A stretch of DNA of 12,354 nucleotides from an uncultured Collinsella sp. (GCA_900766165.1 CAAFUK010000012.1:1-12354), one strand, 5' to 3'; positions 5,181 to 12,262 are shown, numbered from the stretch's first letter. Notes: generated from the sequence alone by a model not told the origin. Numbers and translations are program-made.

Positions 5181-5213
5181 CCCGGCTCTGCCTCGTGCAG
5201 GACCGGGCTTCTT
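5181..5213 (+). terminator. Terminator at the end of the rplK-rplA operon
   Basis: CCCGGCTCTGC (5181-5191) pairs with GCAGGACCGGG (5197-5207), with one mismatch and one wobble around a 5-nt loop. It is followed by CTTCTT, a weak U-run. It lies 42 nt after the rplA stop. Beyond the repeats that follow, 5296-5453 holds only a dyad GGCTTGA (5396-5402)/TCAAGCC (5437-5443) and no gene. Confidence 0.75.
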
Positions 5214-5230
5214 GCTATCGCGCCTCCAAT

Positions 5231-5256
5231 TCCACTGTAGGGGACAGGCAGCTTTG
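5231..5256 (-). repeat. Degenerate inverted copy of the 37-bp REP-like element
   Basis: Read on the minus strand, this begins CAAAGCTGCCTGTCCCCT, 17 of 18 identical to the core of the adjacent full copy (5265-5282), and then degenerates. Bases 5239-5256 can therefore pair with 5265-5282 to form an 18-bp stem with one mismatch, which would exclude the internal hairpin of the full copy. The head-to-head arrangement resembles a bacterial interspersed mosaic element. Confidence 0.65.
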
Positions 5257-5293
5257 AACCACCACAAAGGTGCCTGTCCCCTTTGTGGTGGTT
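5257..5293 (+). repeat. 37-bp REP-like palindrome, copy 1
   Basis: AACCACCACAAAG (5257-5269) pairs perfectly with CTTTGTGGTGGTT (5281-5293) around the 11-nt loop GTGCCTGTCCC. It lies between the convergent rplA and phosphoesterase genes. The same 37-mer recurs at 8135 and 9160, always between genes and in the same orientation. The T-run after it would also let it act as a terminator. Confidence 0.85.
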
Positions 5294-5453
5294 TTGGCAC
5301 TTTGGCGTCAATGTTATGGCATCGCAGCGAGCCGGTTCCAAGTGCCCCAGGTCGCCCCGAAAGAGGAGCGACGCGTACTTTGGTGCGCGAGCGACGGCTT
5401 GAGTGGCGAGATGGGGTGCTTGGGGCCGGCGCAGCGTCAAGCCTTAAAGGTGG

Positions 5454-6164
5454 TTACCAGGGTGTTCTGGCCGTTGAGGACTCGATGGCCTCGTGGCGCT
5501 TGAGCTCGCGTCGCATGGTTTGCGAATTGAGCCAGGCTGCCTGCCATCCACGGATGGGGTAGCGCGCTTCGTCCAGCTCAAACTGCGTATAGCCGCAGGC
5601 ATTGATGATCGTTGTCCCGCATGCATGCTGACGCTCACGTTGAAAGTCGCGACCATAGCATTGGTGCACATGCCCGTGCACCATATAGTCGGGATTCCAG
5701 GACTCGAGCGCCGTGTTAAAGCATTCGAATCCTCGATGTGGCATATCATCCAGATCGCCCACGCCGGCGGCGGGTGCATGGGTGAGCAAGATGTCGCAGC
5801 CGCCGACCATCCTCACTTTGCGGGACAGCTTGCGCATGCGCTTGGCCATCTCGCGCTCGGTGTACATGTTGGCACCATCTCGATAGCGCATGGAGCCGCC
5901 AAGCCCCGCAATGCGGACGCCGCGATACACGTACACGGTGTCTTCGACGCAGATGCATCCACCCGGTGCATGACGTGCATAGCGGTCATCGTGGTTGCCG
6001 CGCACGTAGATGAGCGGCTTGTTGATGACGGTGACCAAAAACTCAAGATAGTCCGGGTCCAGATCGCCAGCTGACAAAATCAGGTCAACACCCTCAAAGC
6101 GTTCCTTGCGAAAGCATTCCCATAGGCATCGCTCTTCAGTATCGGCTACGGCAAGGATCTTCAT
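5454..6164 (-). CDS. YfcE-like metallophosphoesterase
   Basis: This 236-residue protein of the calcineurin-like phosphoesterase fold probably hydrolyses a phosphomonoester or diester with a two-metal centre in the cytoplasm; the substrate is unknown. Metal-ligand motifs appear in order: D8-T9-E10 (where many relatives have DxH), GDLD (33-36), GNHDD (56-60), THAP (128-131) and GHVH (164-167). No signal peptide or membrane segment is present. Its ATG overlaps the stop of the upstream ParB-BMP gene as ATGA (6161-6164), so the two are translationally coupled and probably work together. It is the last gene of the unit, convergent with rplA. The DxE variant is, from memory, common in related proteins and need not mean loss of activity. 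Confidence 0.85.
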   Translation of the reverse strand: MKILAVADTEERCLWECFRKERFEGVDLILSAGDLDPDYLEFLVTVINKPLIYVRGNHDDRYARHAPGGCICVEDTVYVYRGVRIAGLGGSMRYRDGANMYTEREMAKRMRKLSRKVRMVGGCDILLTHAPAAGVGDLDDMPHRGFECFNTALESWNPDYMVHGHVHQCYGRDFQRERQHACGTTIINACGYTQFELDEARYPIRGWQAAWLNSQTMRRELKRHEAIESSTARTPW

Positions 6165-8077
6165 AGGGCGCGGACTTTCGGCTCATCGTTGGGCTGCGGA
6201 ATGGCACCTACCACGTTGTCGGCCAGCCAGTCCATCTCGACGATTTGCGTGCTCGGCAGCGGGGGAAAGCCCTCGATCTGCACCACGCCGTCTTGGCTAT
6301 GGAGCTCGCCGCCAAATGGATTGATGGAACCCTCGACGATGCCATTGCGGAGCAGCTGAACGAGCTTGCGCGTCTGATAGGGCAGGCCCGGAGCGTAGCG
6401 AATGTCGATAACACCCGAGCTCATGCCATACCAGTAGTTGACGGCGCGAACCTGGCTGTCGTCACTGGTCTCATCCCAGGTGCCATGCAGCAGGCTTCGC
6501 ACGATAAGCTCGTAGTATCGACCCCAGTTCCATACCGGCATGGCGATGCCAACGACCTTCCCATCGACCAGGCGGTGAAGTCCGTAGGCCGTGGGGTCTT
6601 CGAGCGACTTTGACATGTCGGCGCCGGTCATGACGCTCACGCCTTCGCGGCACATTGCCTCGGCAAGACCGCCGGCGGGCACATCGCCCCAGGTGAGGAT
6701 TACCTGCGCGCGAGGGTCGAGCAACGAGGCGCCGATGGCAAAGGCGTTGATCTCGCTAAGTGCGCTCGACGCAAAGACCGACGCGTGGTAGCCAATGCGG
6801 TGGTTGTCCGCCATGCTGGCGGCAAGGGCGCCCAGGAGGAACTTGGCCTCGTACATCTTTCCAAAATACGAGCGCACGCTTTGGTGGGGAAGGCCGATAG
6901 AGCAGTTGAGGAATCGCACCTGGGGATACTCAACGGCAGCCCTGAGCGTGTATTCCATCAGGCGGTGTGAAGTCGAGAAGATGGCCTTCGCCCCGTGCTT
7001 GACAGCCGTTTCCACAGCGGCGTAGAACACGTCCGGATCGTGGCAGTCCTCGAACGCCTCGGTGCGCACGATACCGCCAAAGTGCTCATCGAGATACTGA
7101 CGCCCTTGGTCGTGCAGGCTGTCCCAGCTCGACGTCGCACAGGGGAACTCATGGATAAAGGCGATGCGCAGGGGGTTGGCCGCCGAATAGACGGTCTTGC
7201 CCATAAAGAAGTTGAGCACACCGGAAGTGGACTTGGCGGGCGTCTCCTCCTCATCGACGCTCGGTGCTTCGACAAGATCGACCTTGTCCTCATCACTTTT
7301 GCCGGCAATGACCAGCTCGCGCCAAATCTTGCACAGGCGGTTTACGACGATATCCGTCGGCGTATCCAGCAGGCGGTCCTGGTTGTACACATTGAGGTAG
7401 ACGAGCATGGCGTCGGCAGGCGTAATGTCCAGGTGGCCGCCGCCCGCGCGAAGGTAGGCGCGCTTAAGGAGTAGGAAGGTGTGACGCAGGTAATCGACCT
7501 TTTTCTGCGGCCATTTTTCGATAAGGTTCTGGCCGAGCATCTTGGCGAGCGTCTCGTAGCTTCCCTCGCGCGAGAACTCGATCTCGTATAGGGGGCATAC
7601 GCGCCAAAAGGCGCAGAACTCGCCGTACAGGCGGCTTTCGACGGAATCCCATTTTCCGGGGTAGAGGCGGGTGACCTTGGCCGAAACCGTCGGGGCGTCC
7701 AGGAATTTGAGGACGCTGACGCGCTTGTTGCCCTCCTGGACGTAAAACCGATGCATAAACTCGGTGACGATGATGGGGTCGCGATAGCCCTCGGTCACCT
7801 GGATGTCGTAGAGGTTGGACCACTTGCGGGCGAACTCGGTGTTAAATGGCAACAGGGGCATAAAGTTGCACGAAAAGGCAGACTGACGGCCCTTGGTAAC
7901 CGTGCCGACGACCATTTCGAGCGGAATGTCCCTTAGGCCGACGTTCTCTCGCTGACCTAAGGGGAGCTGGGCGACGAGGCTATCGAGGTCCGTAAGGTAC
8001 GGGTGCTCGCTTTGGCTGATGGCGCGACGGCGTCCCTGCTCGCCGCGCTTGCGTGCTTGACGATAGGCCTCTTCCAT
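6161..8077 (-). CDS. ParB-like / BMP-family ligand-binding fusion protein, cytoplasmic
   Basis: The 638-residue product has two parts. Residues 90-140 (around GYRDPIIVTEFMHRFYVQEG, then NKRVSVLKFLDAP) resemble the ParB/Srx core, with EGNKR (115-119) in the place of the usual G-E-R-R turn; residues 140-260 are mostly helical. An acidic linker (262-285) leads to residues 302-600, which resemble the BMP/PnrA periplasmic binding domain (RIAFIHEFP, AIFSTS, GKMYEAKFLLGALAASM, RIGYHAS, ILTWGDVPAGG). The N-terminus is very basic (RKRGEQGRRR) with no signal peptide, so this is not a normal transporter lipoprotein. I infer a cytoplasmic sensor of a nucleoside-like ligand, possibly DNA-binding. The start follows GGGAG about 9 nt upstream. 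The stop overlaps the phosphoesterase start, giving a two-gene unit. The function is not established. Confidence 0.8.
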   Translation of the reverse strand: MEEAYRQARKRGEQGRRRAISQSEHPYLTDLDSLVAQLPLGQRENVGLRDIPLEMVVGTVTKGRQSAFSCNFMPLLPFNTEFARKWSNLYDIQVTEGYRDPIIVTEFMHRFYVQEGNKRVSVLKFLDAPTVSAKVTRLYPGKWDSVESRLYGEFCAFWRVCPLYEIEFSREGSYETLAKMLGQNLIEKWPQKKVDYLRHTFLLLKRAYLRAGGGHLDITPADAMLVYLNVYNQDRLLDTPTDIVVNRLCKIWRELVIAGKSDEDKVDLVEAPSVDEEETPAKSTSGVLNFFMGKTVYSAANPLRIAFIHEFPCATSSWDSLHDQGRQYLDEHFGGIVRTEAFEDCHDPDVFYAAVETAVKHGAKAIFSTSHRLMEYTLRAAVEYPQVRFLNCSIGLPHQSVRSYFGKMYEAKFLLGALAASMADNHRIGYHASVFASSALSEINAFAIGASLLDPRAQVILTWGDVPAGGLAEAMCREGVSVMTGADMSKSLEDPTAYGLHRLVDGKVVGIAMPVWNWGRYYELIVRSLLHGTWDETSDDSQVRAVNYWYGMSSGVIDIRYAPGLPYQTRKLVQLLRNGIVEGSINPFGGELHSQDGVVQIEGFPPLPSTQIVEMDWLADNVVGAIPQPNDEPKVRAL

Positions 8078-8134
8078 GGTGTCTACTCCCTTAGTCGTTT
8101 AAACAACGATATAAACCATGGTACCACGATGCGA

Positions 8135-8171
8135 AACCACCACAAAGGTGCCTGTCCCCATTGTGGTGGTT
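8135..8171 (+). repeat. 37-bp REP-like palindrome, copy 2
   Basis: This copy differs from copy 1 by a single base (A for C at 8160), which shortens the stem to AACCACCACAA (8135-8145)/TTGTGGTGGTT (8161-8171). It lies between the mscS stop and the promoter region of the ParB-BMP gene, both on the minus strand, and has no T-run on its plus side. Confidence 0.85.
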
Positions 8172-8187
8172 CACCTTTATGGAGGTG

Positions 8188-8955
8188 TTAGGCGATGATG
8201 GGGGCGATGGCGCGGATGCAGGCGTCGGCTGCCGTGAAGGTGGTGCTGTCGTCACTGACGATAAAGATGATCTTGCCCTTGATGCCAAAGTCGCCGATCT
8301 CGCTAAAGAGCACGTAGGGCTCCTTGTCAAAGCCCGAGATGGGAAGCACGGCGGCCTTGGTGGCGTCGGTGAGCTCATCTGCCAGTGCGTCGAGTGAGGC
8401 CCACTTGGACGTGTCCTTTACGGCAACGGGCACAGCCACACGCCCAAAGGGCATGAGGTGCACGAGCGTGTTCTTGGAGATATTTGAGTTGGGAACGATG
8501 ATGGTCTGCCCGGAGGCGTCTTCGATGGTCGTGTGGCGCCAGGTGATGTCCTGGACCACGCCCGACACGCCGCCGACCTCGATATTGTCGCCGGGCTTGA
8601 TGATGCCCATAAAGGTCACCTGCATGCCACCGATAAGGTTTGACAGCGTGTCCTGAAAGCCGAGCGAGATGGCGATGCCGCCGACGCCAAGAGCGGTGAC
8701 GAGGGCGTTTGCGTTAATGCCAAAGCAGTTGTCGAGGATAAAGCTGCCGCCAATCATCCATATGACGGCGCGCGCGATGTTGATGAAGATACTCGATGCG
8801 GGAAGCGGATTGTCGTCGCGGTTAAGCAGGTGGCGCAGGGTCTTGGACGCGACCTTGGCGGCAACGGCGGTGCCGATAGCCAAGATACCTGCCCAGATGA
8901 TGTTGTGGACCCATCGTTGTGCAAAGAAATGAAGAATTGGCTCAAACAATTCCAT
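8188..8955 (-). CDS. Small-conductance mechanosensitive channel, MscS family
   Basis: MscS channels open under membrane tension to release solutes during hypo-osmotic shock. The 255-residue product has an N-terminal membrane helix (about 18-36), a second hydrophobic segment (56-78) and the pore-lining TM3 with its Gly/Ala pattern ALVTALGVGGIAISLGFQD (84-102). The cytoplasmic beta domain follows: IKPGDNIEVGGVSGVVQDI, then TTIEDASGQTIIVPNSNISK (142-161), and an alpha/beta C-terminal vestibule. Length fits a minimal three-helix MscS. The start at 8955 is preferred over the in-frame ATG at 8973, because AGGAGG overlaps that earlier codon and lies 9 nt before this one. A small secreted-peptide gene ends immediately upstream. 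Confidence 0.92.
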   Translation of the reverse strand: MELFEPILHFFAQRWVHNIIWAGILAIGTAVAAKVASKTLRHLLNRDDNPLPASSIFINIARAVIWMIGGSFILDNCFGINANALVTALGVGGIAISLGFQDTLSNLIGGMQVTFMGIIKPGDNIEVGGVSGVVQDITWRHTTIEDASGQTIIVPNSNISKNTLVHLMPFGRVAVPVAVKDTSKWASLDALADELTDATKAAVLPISGFDKEPYVLFSEIGDFGIKGKIIFIVSDDSTTFTAADACIRAIAPIIA

Positions 8956-8969
8956 GTAGGGAAACCTCC

Positions 8970-9134
8970 TCATGATCGTCCAACCATGATACCCAACAGG
9001 AAGCCCGTCCGATCAAATTCAGACGGGCCGATAACTTGAGATGGGGTGGCCGCGGTGGCGTAAGCTGGGGCGCCGGCGAGCGCGCCGGCAAACAACGCAG
9101 TGGCTAACGCAAGGCGGGGGAGGAGTCTTCTCAT
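8970..9134 (-). CDS. Small predicted secreted peptide upstream of mscS
   Basis: This 54-residue open frame has a convincing signal peptide: a basic n-region MRRLLPR, a hydrophobic LALATALFAGALAGA, and a possible AxA site near residue 26 (APAYA). That leaves a mature peptide of about 28 residues ending DRTGFLLGIMVGRS. AAGGAA lies 7 nt before the ATG. The TGA stop (8972-8970) overlaps an ATG at 8973-8971, and the mscS ribosome-binding site lies in the junction, so translation may be coupled to mscS. No family is recognised. It could be a genuine small secreted or membrane-associated peptide, a leader frame for mscS, or the remnant of a longer gene. Confidence 0.5.
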   Translation of the reverse strand: MRRLLPRLALATALFAGALAGAPAYATAATPSQVIGPSEFDRTGFLLGIMVGRS

Positions 9135-9159
9135 GGCAGTTTCCTTAGTCCTTAACAAA

Positions 9160-9196
9160 AACCACCACAAAGGTGCCTGTCCCCTTTGTGGTGGTT
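9160..9196 (+). repeat. 37-bp REP-like palindrome, copy 3
   Basis: The 37 bases are identical to copy 1: a perfect 13-bp stem (9160-9172 with 9184-9196) around the same loop. It is flanked by A and T runs (three A before, two T plus CT after; on the minus strand five T follow), so it can terminate transcription in both directions. It fills the 72-nt gap between the ABC ATPase stop and the small secreted-peptide gene, leaving little room for a separate mscS promoter. Confidence 0.85.
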
Positions 9197-9206
9197 TTCT
9201 AGGTCG

Positions 9207-10001
9207 TTAGCTCAGCAGCATGCGGTCGTTGGCGAGCTCGCCGCCCGAGACCTCCTCGAACTTCTGCAACAGGTCGGCGACGGTGAGCGACTTCTTCTCG
9301 TCGCCTGCCACGTCGTAGATTACGTGGCCTTCGTGCATCATGATCAGACGGTTGCCCAGACGAATGGCGTCGTTCATGTTGTGCGTGACCATGAGCGTGG
9401 TCAGGTGGTTCTCGTCGACGATCTCCTCGGTCAGGTTGAGCACCTTCGAAGCCGTCTTGGGGTCGAGGGCCGCGGTGTGCTCGTCGAGCAGCAGCAGGCG
9501 CGGCTTGGTGAGTGTGGCCATCAGCAGGGTGAGTGCCTGGCGCTGGCCGCCCGAGAGCAGGCCGACCTTGGCGTTGAGGCGCGTGTCCAGACCGAGGTCA
9601 AGGCGCTTAAGCAGCTCAACGTACTCGTCCTTTTCGGCCTTGGTGACGCCCCACGAAAGACCGCGGCGCTGGCCGCGGCGCTTGGCGAGGGCTAGATTCT
9701 CGGCAATCTGCATGTCGGCTGCGGTGCCGCGCATGGGGTCCTGGAACACACGGCCCAGGTACTTGGCGCGCTGAGACTCGCTCAGACGCGAGATGTCGGT
9801 GCCGTCGAGCTCGATAACGCCCGAATCGAGCGGATACACGCCGGCAATCATGTTGAGCAGCGTGGACTTGCCGGCGCCGTTGCCGCCGATCACGGTCACA
9901 AAGTCGCCGTCGTTAAGGGTAAGGTCGACGCCGGTGAGTGCGCGCTTCTCGGTGACGGTGCCCTTGTTAAAGGTCTTTTTGACGTGCGAGAGCTTAAGCA
10001 T
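9207..10001 (-). CDS. ABC transporter ATP-binding protein (COG1101 type)
   Basis: The 264-residue nucleotide-binding subunit energises import through the adjacent permease at the cytoplasmic face. All motifs are intact: Walker A GGNGAGKST (39-47), Q-loop Q87, signature LSGGQ (149-153), Walker B LLLLDE (169-174) followed by HTAALD in place of the more common PTSALD, and the switch His in VTHNMND (205-211). The HTAALD variant is, from memory, usual for ATPases partnered with this permease family. The start at 10001 follows a GGGGG motif by 9 nt and overlaps the end of the permease gene by 8 bp, indicating coupled translation. An in-frame ATG at 10010 is the alternative. Confidence 0.92.
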   Translation of the reverse strand: MLKLSHVKKTFNKGTVTEKRALTGVDLTLNDGDFVTVIGGNGAGKSTLLNMIAGVYPLDSGVIELDGTDISRLSESQRAKYLGRVFQDPMRGTAADMQIAENLALAKRRGQRRGLSWGVTKAEKDEYVELLKRLDLGLDTRLNAKVGLLSGGQRQALTLLMATLTKPRLLLLDEHTAALDPKTASKVLNLTEEIVDENHLTTLMVTHNMNDAIRLGNRLIMMHEGHVIYDVAGDEKKSLTVADLLQKFEEVSGGELANDRMLLS

Positions 10002-10917
10002 CTGCCTCATCCCCCTTCGTGTAGGAGCTGCGGAGCTTATAGCGCTCCCAAACCACGGGCACGCACAGGGCCACGGCAACGATCACGGCGGAGAGCAGCT
10101 TCATGTCGTTGGCATCCATGCCCAGCTGCAGCACGATGGCGCGAATGAGGAAGTACACCACGGAGCCAAAGACGGCAGAGGCAAGACGGACGCTAAACTG
10201 CGTCAGACCGCCGGGCAGCAGGCGGCCGAGCACCTCGCCGATAACAATGGCGGCAAGACCGATAACGATGGCGCCTGTGCCCATGCCAATGTCAGCGTAC
10301 TTCTGGCTCTGGCAGATGAGCGCACCCGAAAGGCCGATAAGGGCGTTGGAGAGCACGAGGGCGATCATCTTGGTGGAGTTGGTGTTGACGCCCAAGGCGC
10401 GGATCATGTACTCGTTGTTGCCGGTGGCACGCAGCGCCGAGCCGATCTCGGTGCCAAAGAACCAGTACAGGATGGCGACGATGGCCACGGCCAGCACAAT
10501 GCCCAGGATGATGGCAACGGTGGACTGCGGCAGGCCAGTCATGTGGCTGACGGATGAGAAGATGGTGCCCTTGGCAAGGATGGGCGTGTTGGACTTGCCC
10601 ATGATGCGCAGGTTGATGGACCACAGACTGATCTGCGTAAGGATTCCGGCGAGGATTGCGGGAATCTCAAAGACGGTGGTCAAGATGCCCGTGACGGCGC
10701 CCGCGATGGCGCCGGCGCACATGCCGGCCAGCACGGCGAGCAAGGGGTCGACGTTATTGTTGACGATGAGTACGGCGCAGACACAGCCGCCGAGGGCAAA
10801 GCTGCCGTCGCAGGTCATATCGGGGATGTCGAGCAGGCGGAACGTGATAAACACGCCAAGCACCATAATGCCCCAGAGGACGCCCTGCGAAACGGCGCCC
10901 TGCAATGCAATGAGCAT
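9994..10917 (-). CDS. ABC transporter permease (COG4120, TrpY-like)
   Basis: This 307-residue membrane protein of the branched-chain amino acid/sugar permease superfamily has about eight hydrophobic segments and forms the translocation channel. Characteristic segments are FRLLDIPDMTCDGSFALGG (26-44), early in the chain, and the cytoplasmic coupling region ALRATGNNEYMIRALGVNT (161-179), which contacts the ATPase. AGGAGGT (10925-10931) lies 7 nt before the chosen ATG; a nearer ATG at 10924 is out of frame. Relatives of this system (TrpXYZ, and COG2984-type importers generally) have been linked to tryptophan or other aromatic amino acids, but the substrate here cannot be read from the sequence. 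Confidence 0.9.
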   Translation of the reverse strand: MLIALQGAVSQGVLWGIMVLGVFITFRLLDIPDMTCDGSFALGGCVCAVLIVNNNVDPLLAVLAGMCAGAIAGAVTGILTTVFEIPAILAGILTQISLWSINLRIMGKSNTPILAKGTIFSSVSHMTGLPQSTVAIILGIVLAVAIVAILYWFFGTEIGSALRATGNNEYMIRALGVNTNSTKMIALVLSNALIGLSGALICQSQKYADIGMGTGAIVIGLAAIVIGEVLGRLLPGGLTQFSVRLASAVFGSVVYFLIRAIVLQLGMDANDMKLLSAVIVAVALCVPVVWERYKLRSSYTKGDEADA

Positions 10918-10992
10918 GCTTCATACCTCCTAGGATAGGGTGGACACGTGATTTTCCATAATAGCGGTACCAATGCATAAAAGAGCTGCGGA

Positions 10993-11050
10993 CGGATGTT
11001 TTGTCTCATCCGAAACAAGCAGGGCGAACGCCGGTCTTTAGCGTTCGCCC
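10993..11050 (-). terminator. Hairpins between substrate-binding and permease genes (attenuator)
   Basis: GGGCGAACGC (11022-11031) pairs perfectly with GCGTTCGCCC (11041-11050). In the minus-strand direction it is followed by TGCTTGTTT, a modest U-run. A second stem, CGGATG/CATCCG (10993-10998 with 11007-11012), comes after it. This fits partial termination, which would give more binding protein than permease and ATPase, a common arrangement. A weak TATTAT (minus strand, plus coordinates 10958-10963) could support an extra permease promoter. A further loose dyad TAACGCG/CGCGTTA lies at 11070-11109. Confidence 0.6.
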
Positions 11051-11121
11051 CAAGGACTCAGATATTGAATAACGCGGCTGTGGCGCGCGTGCGGGCCCTA
11101 GACGCGTTACCGCGCATGGCG

Positions 11122-12102
11122 CTACTCGTCCAGAGCGGAAAGGTCGATGCCTAGGGCCTCGGCCATCTCGTCGTTCTTGACGACGACCAGGTCCTTGCTC
11201 GAGAGGTGCTTGATCGGCATATCCTCGGGCTTGGCCTCGCCCTTCAGGATCTTAACGGCCATCTCGCCCGCGGCGTAGCCCAGGTCCTTATAGTTGATGG
11301 AGAGGGTGAACAGGCCGCCGGCCATGCACATACCCTCCTCGCCGGTCACGAAGGGGAGCTTATTCTCCTTGCAGATCTGGCCGACCTGCGAAGCGCCCGC
11401 GGCGATGGTGTTGTCAGTGGGGGAGTACAGCGCGTCGACCTTGCCCACGGCAGACTCGACGACGGACTGAATCTCGTTGGAGCTCGAGACGGTGAAGTCA
11501 GTGTACTCGAGCCCCAGCTTGTCGAGCTCCTTCTTGGCGGCCTTGATCTGGACGTCGGAGTTGGACTCGGCGGTGCAGTAGAGCAGGCCGACCTTTTTAA
11601 CGTCGGGCAGGACCTTCTGCATCATCTCGAGCTGCTCGGCGACCGGGGTGAGGTCGGAAGCGCCCGTGACGTTGGTGCCGGGCTTGTCGTTGTCCTGGAC
11701 CAGGCCGGAGGCGGCGTAGTCGGTGATGGCACAGCCCACGATGGGGATATCGGCCGTGGCGCCGGCGGCAGCCTGCGCGGCGGGCGTGGCGATGGCATAA
11801 ATCAGGCTGACGTTGTCGCCCACAAACTTGTCGGCAATGGACTTACACGTGGACTGGTCGTTCTGGGCGTTCTTCTGGTCGATCTTGACCTTAAGGCCGC
11901 TCTCCTTGATGGCCTTGACAAAGCCATCGTTGGCGGCGTCGAGTGCGGAGTGCTCGGTGAGCTGCAGAACGCCGATGGTGTAGTCGGAACCGGCGGCAGC
12001 AGAGCCGGAACCAGAGTTGCCGCCGCATCCGGCGAGCGGGGCGAGCGCGAGCAGGCCAGCGGAGACCAGAAGGCTCCTGCGGCTGATGGTGATGTCCTTC
12101 AT
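11122..12102 (-). CDS. ABC transporter substrate-binding lipoprotein (COG2984)
   Basis: This 326-residue extracellular receptor delivers substrate to the adjacent permease/ATPase. The N-terminus MKDITISRRSLLVSAGLLAL ends in the lipobox LAGC with Cys26 as the lipidation site, followed by a Gly/Ser-rich linker. SRRSLL resembles a twin-arginine motif, so Tat export is possible. The mature part has the two-lobed binding fold of the ABC_sub_bind family: YTIGVLQLTEHSALDAANDG (45-64), SLIYAIATPAAQAA (about 103-116), PIVGCAITD, VGLLYCTAESNSDVQIKAA, YSPTDNTIAAG and GYAAGEMAVKIL. The start at 12102 has GGGGGT upstream; an upstream extension to 12282 lacks family similarity. It is the first gene of the importer unit and carries a palindrome in its leader. 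Confidence 0.92.
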   Translation of the reverse strand: MKDITISRRSLLVSAGLLALAPLAGCGGNSGSGSAAAGSDYTIGVLQLTEHSALDAANDGFVKAIKESGLKVKIDQKNAQNDQSTCKSIADKFVGDNVSLIYAIATPAAQAAAGATADIPIVGCAITDYAASGLVQDNDKPGTNVTGASDLTPVAEQLEMMQKVLPDVKKVGLLYCTAESNSDVQIKAAKKELDKLGLEYTDFTVSSSNEIQSVVESAVGKVDALYSPTDNTIAAGASQVGQICKENKLPFVTGEEGMCMAGGLFTLSINYKDLGYAAGEMAVKILKGEAKPEDMPIKHLSSKDLVVVKNDEMAEALGIDLSALDE

Positions 12103-12134
12103 ATCATTACCCCCAGTATAAAAATGGCTGGAAA

Positions 12135-12160
12135 CACTGCACTGGGACAAAGTGCAAGTG
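12135..12160 (-). promoter_or_regulatory. Palindrome in the leader of the ABC importer operon
   Basis: CACTGCACT (12135-12143) pairs with AGTGCAAGTG (12151-12160), leaving one bulged A and a 7-nt loop. It begins 5 bp downstream of the predicted -10 box, covering the likely start point. That is where a repressor would block transcription, so it is a candidate operator, or a 5' stem in the mRNA. It does not match a T-box, and no known operator is recognised. Confidence 0.45.
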
Positions 12161-12165
12161 GGACT

Positions 12166-12193
12166 ATAGTAGCGCTGATGTCCATTTTTACAA
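12166..12193 (-). promoter_or_regulatory. Promoter of the ABC importer operon
   Basis: On the minus strand TTGTAA (12193-12188) is followed after 16 bp by TACTAT (12171-12166); the overlapping TATAGT three bases later is an alternative -10 with 19-bp spacing. The spacing and A/T context are plausible. It lies about 65 bp before the start codon of the binding-protein gene, with the palindrome between. Confidence 0.5.
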
Positions 12194-12262
12194 CAGCCTG
12201 GCGGGTTTTTTAATACAGAATCGGATGGGCGGTACGGGTAGTCGAAGGGGCGGCGGATGGTC

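Noticed and set aside
5212..5562. Open frame downstream of rplA on the plus strand
   Set aside because: It reads through the REP hairpins and the antisense of the phosphoesterase gene, and its sequence comes largely from the repeat itself.
12120..12200. T-box riboswitch in front of the ABC importer operon
   Set aside because: The leader is too short, and neither the T-box sequence nor a specifier stem and terminator pair is visible.
12195..12213. Plus-strand terminator at CCTGGCGGG followed by six T
   Set aside because: The T-run is good, but I find no matching stem before it and no plus-strand gene that needs termination there.
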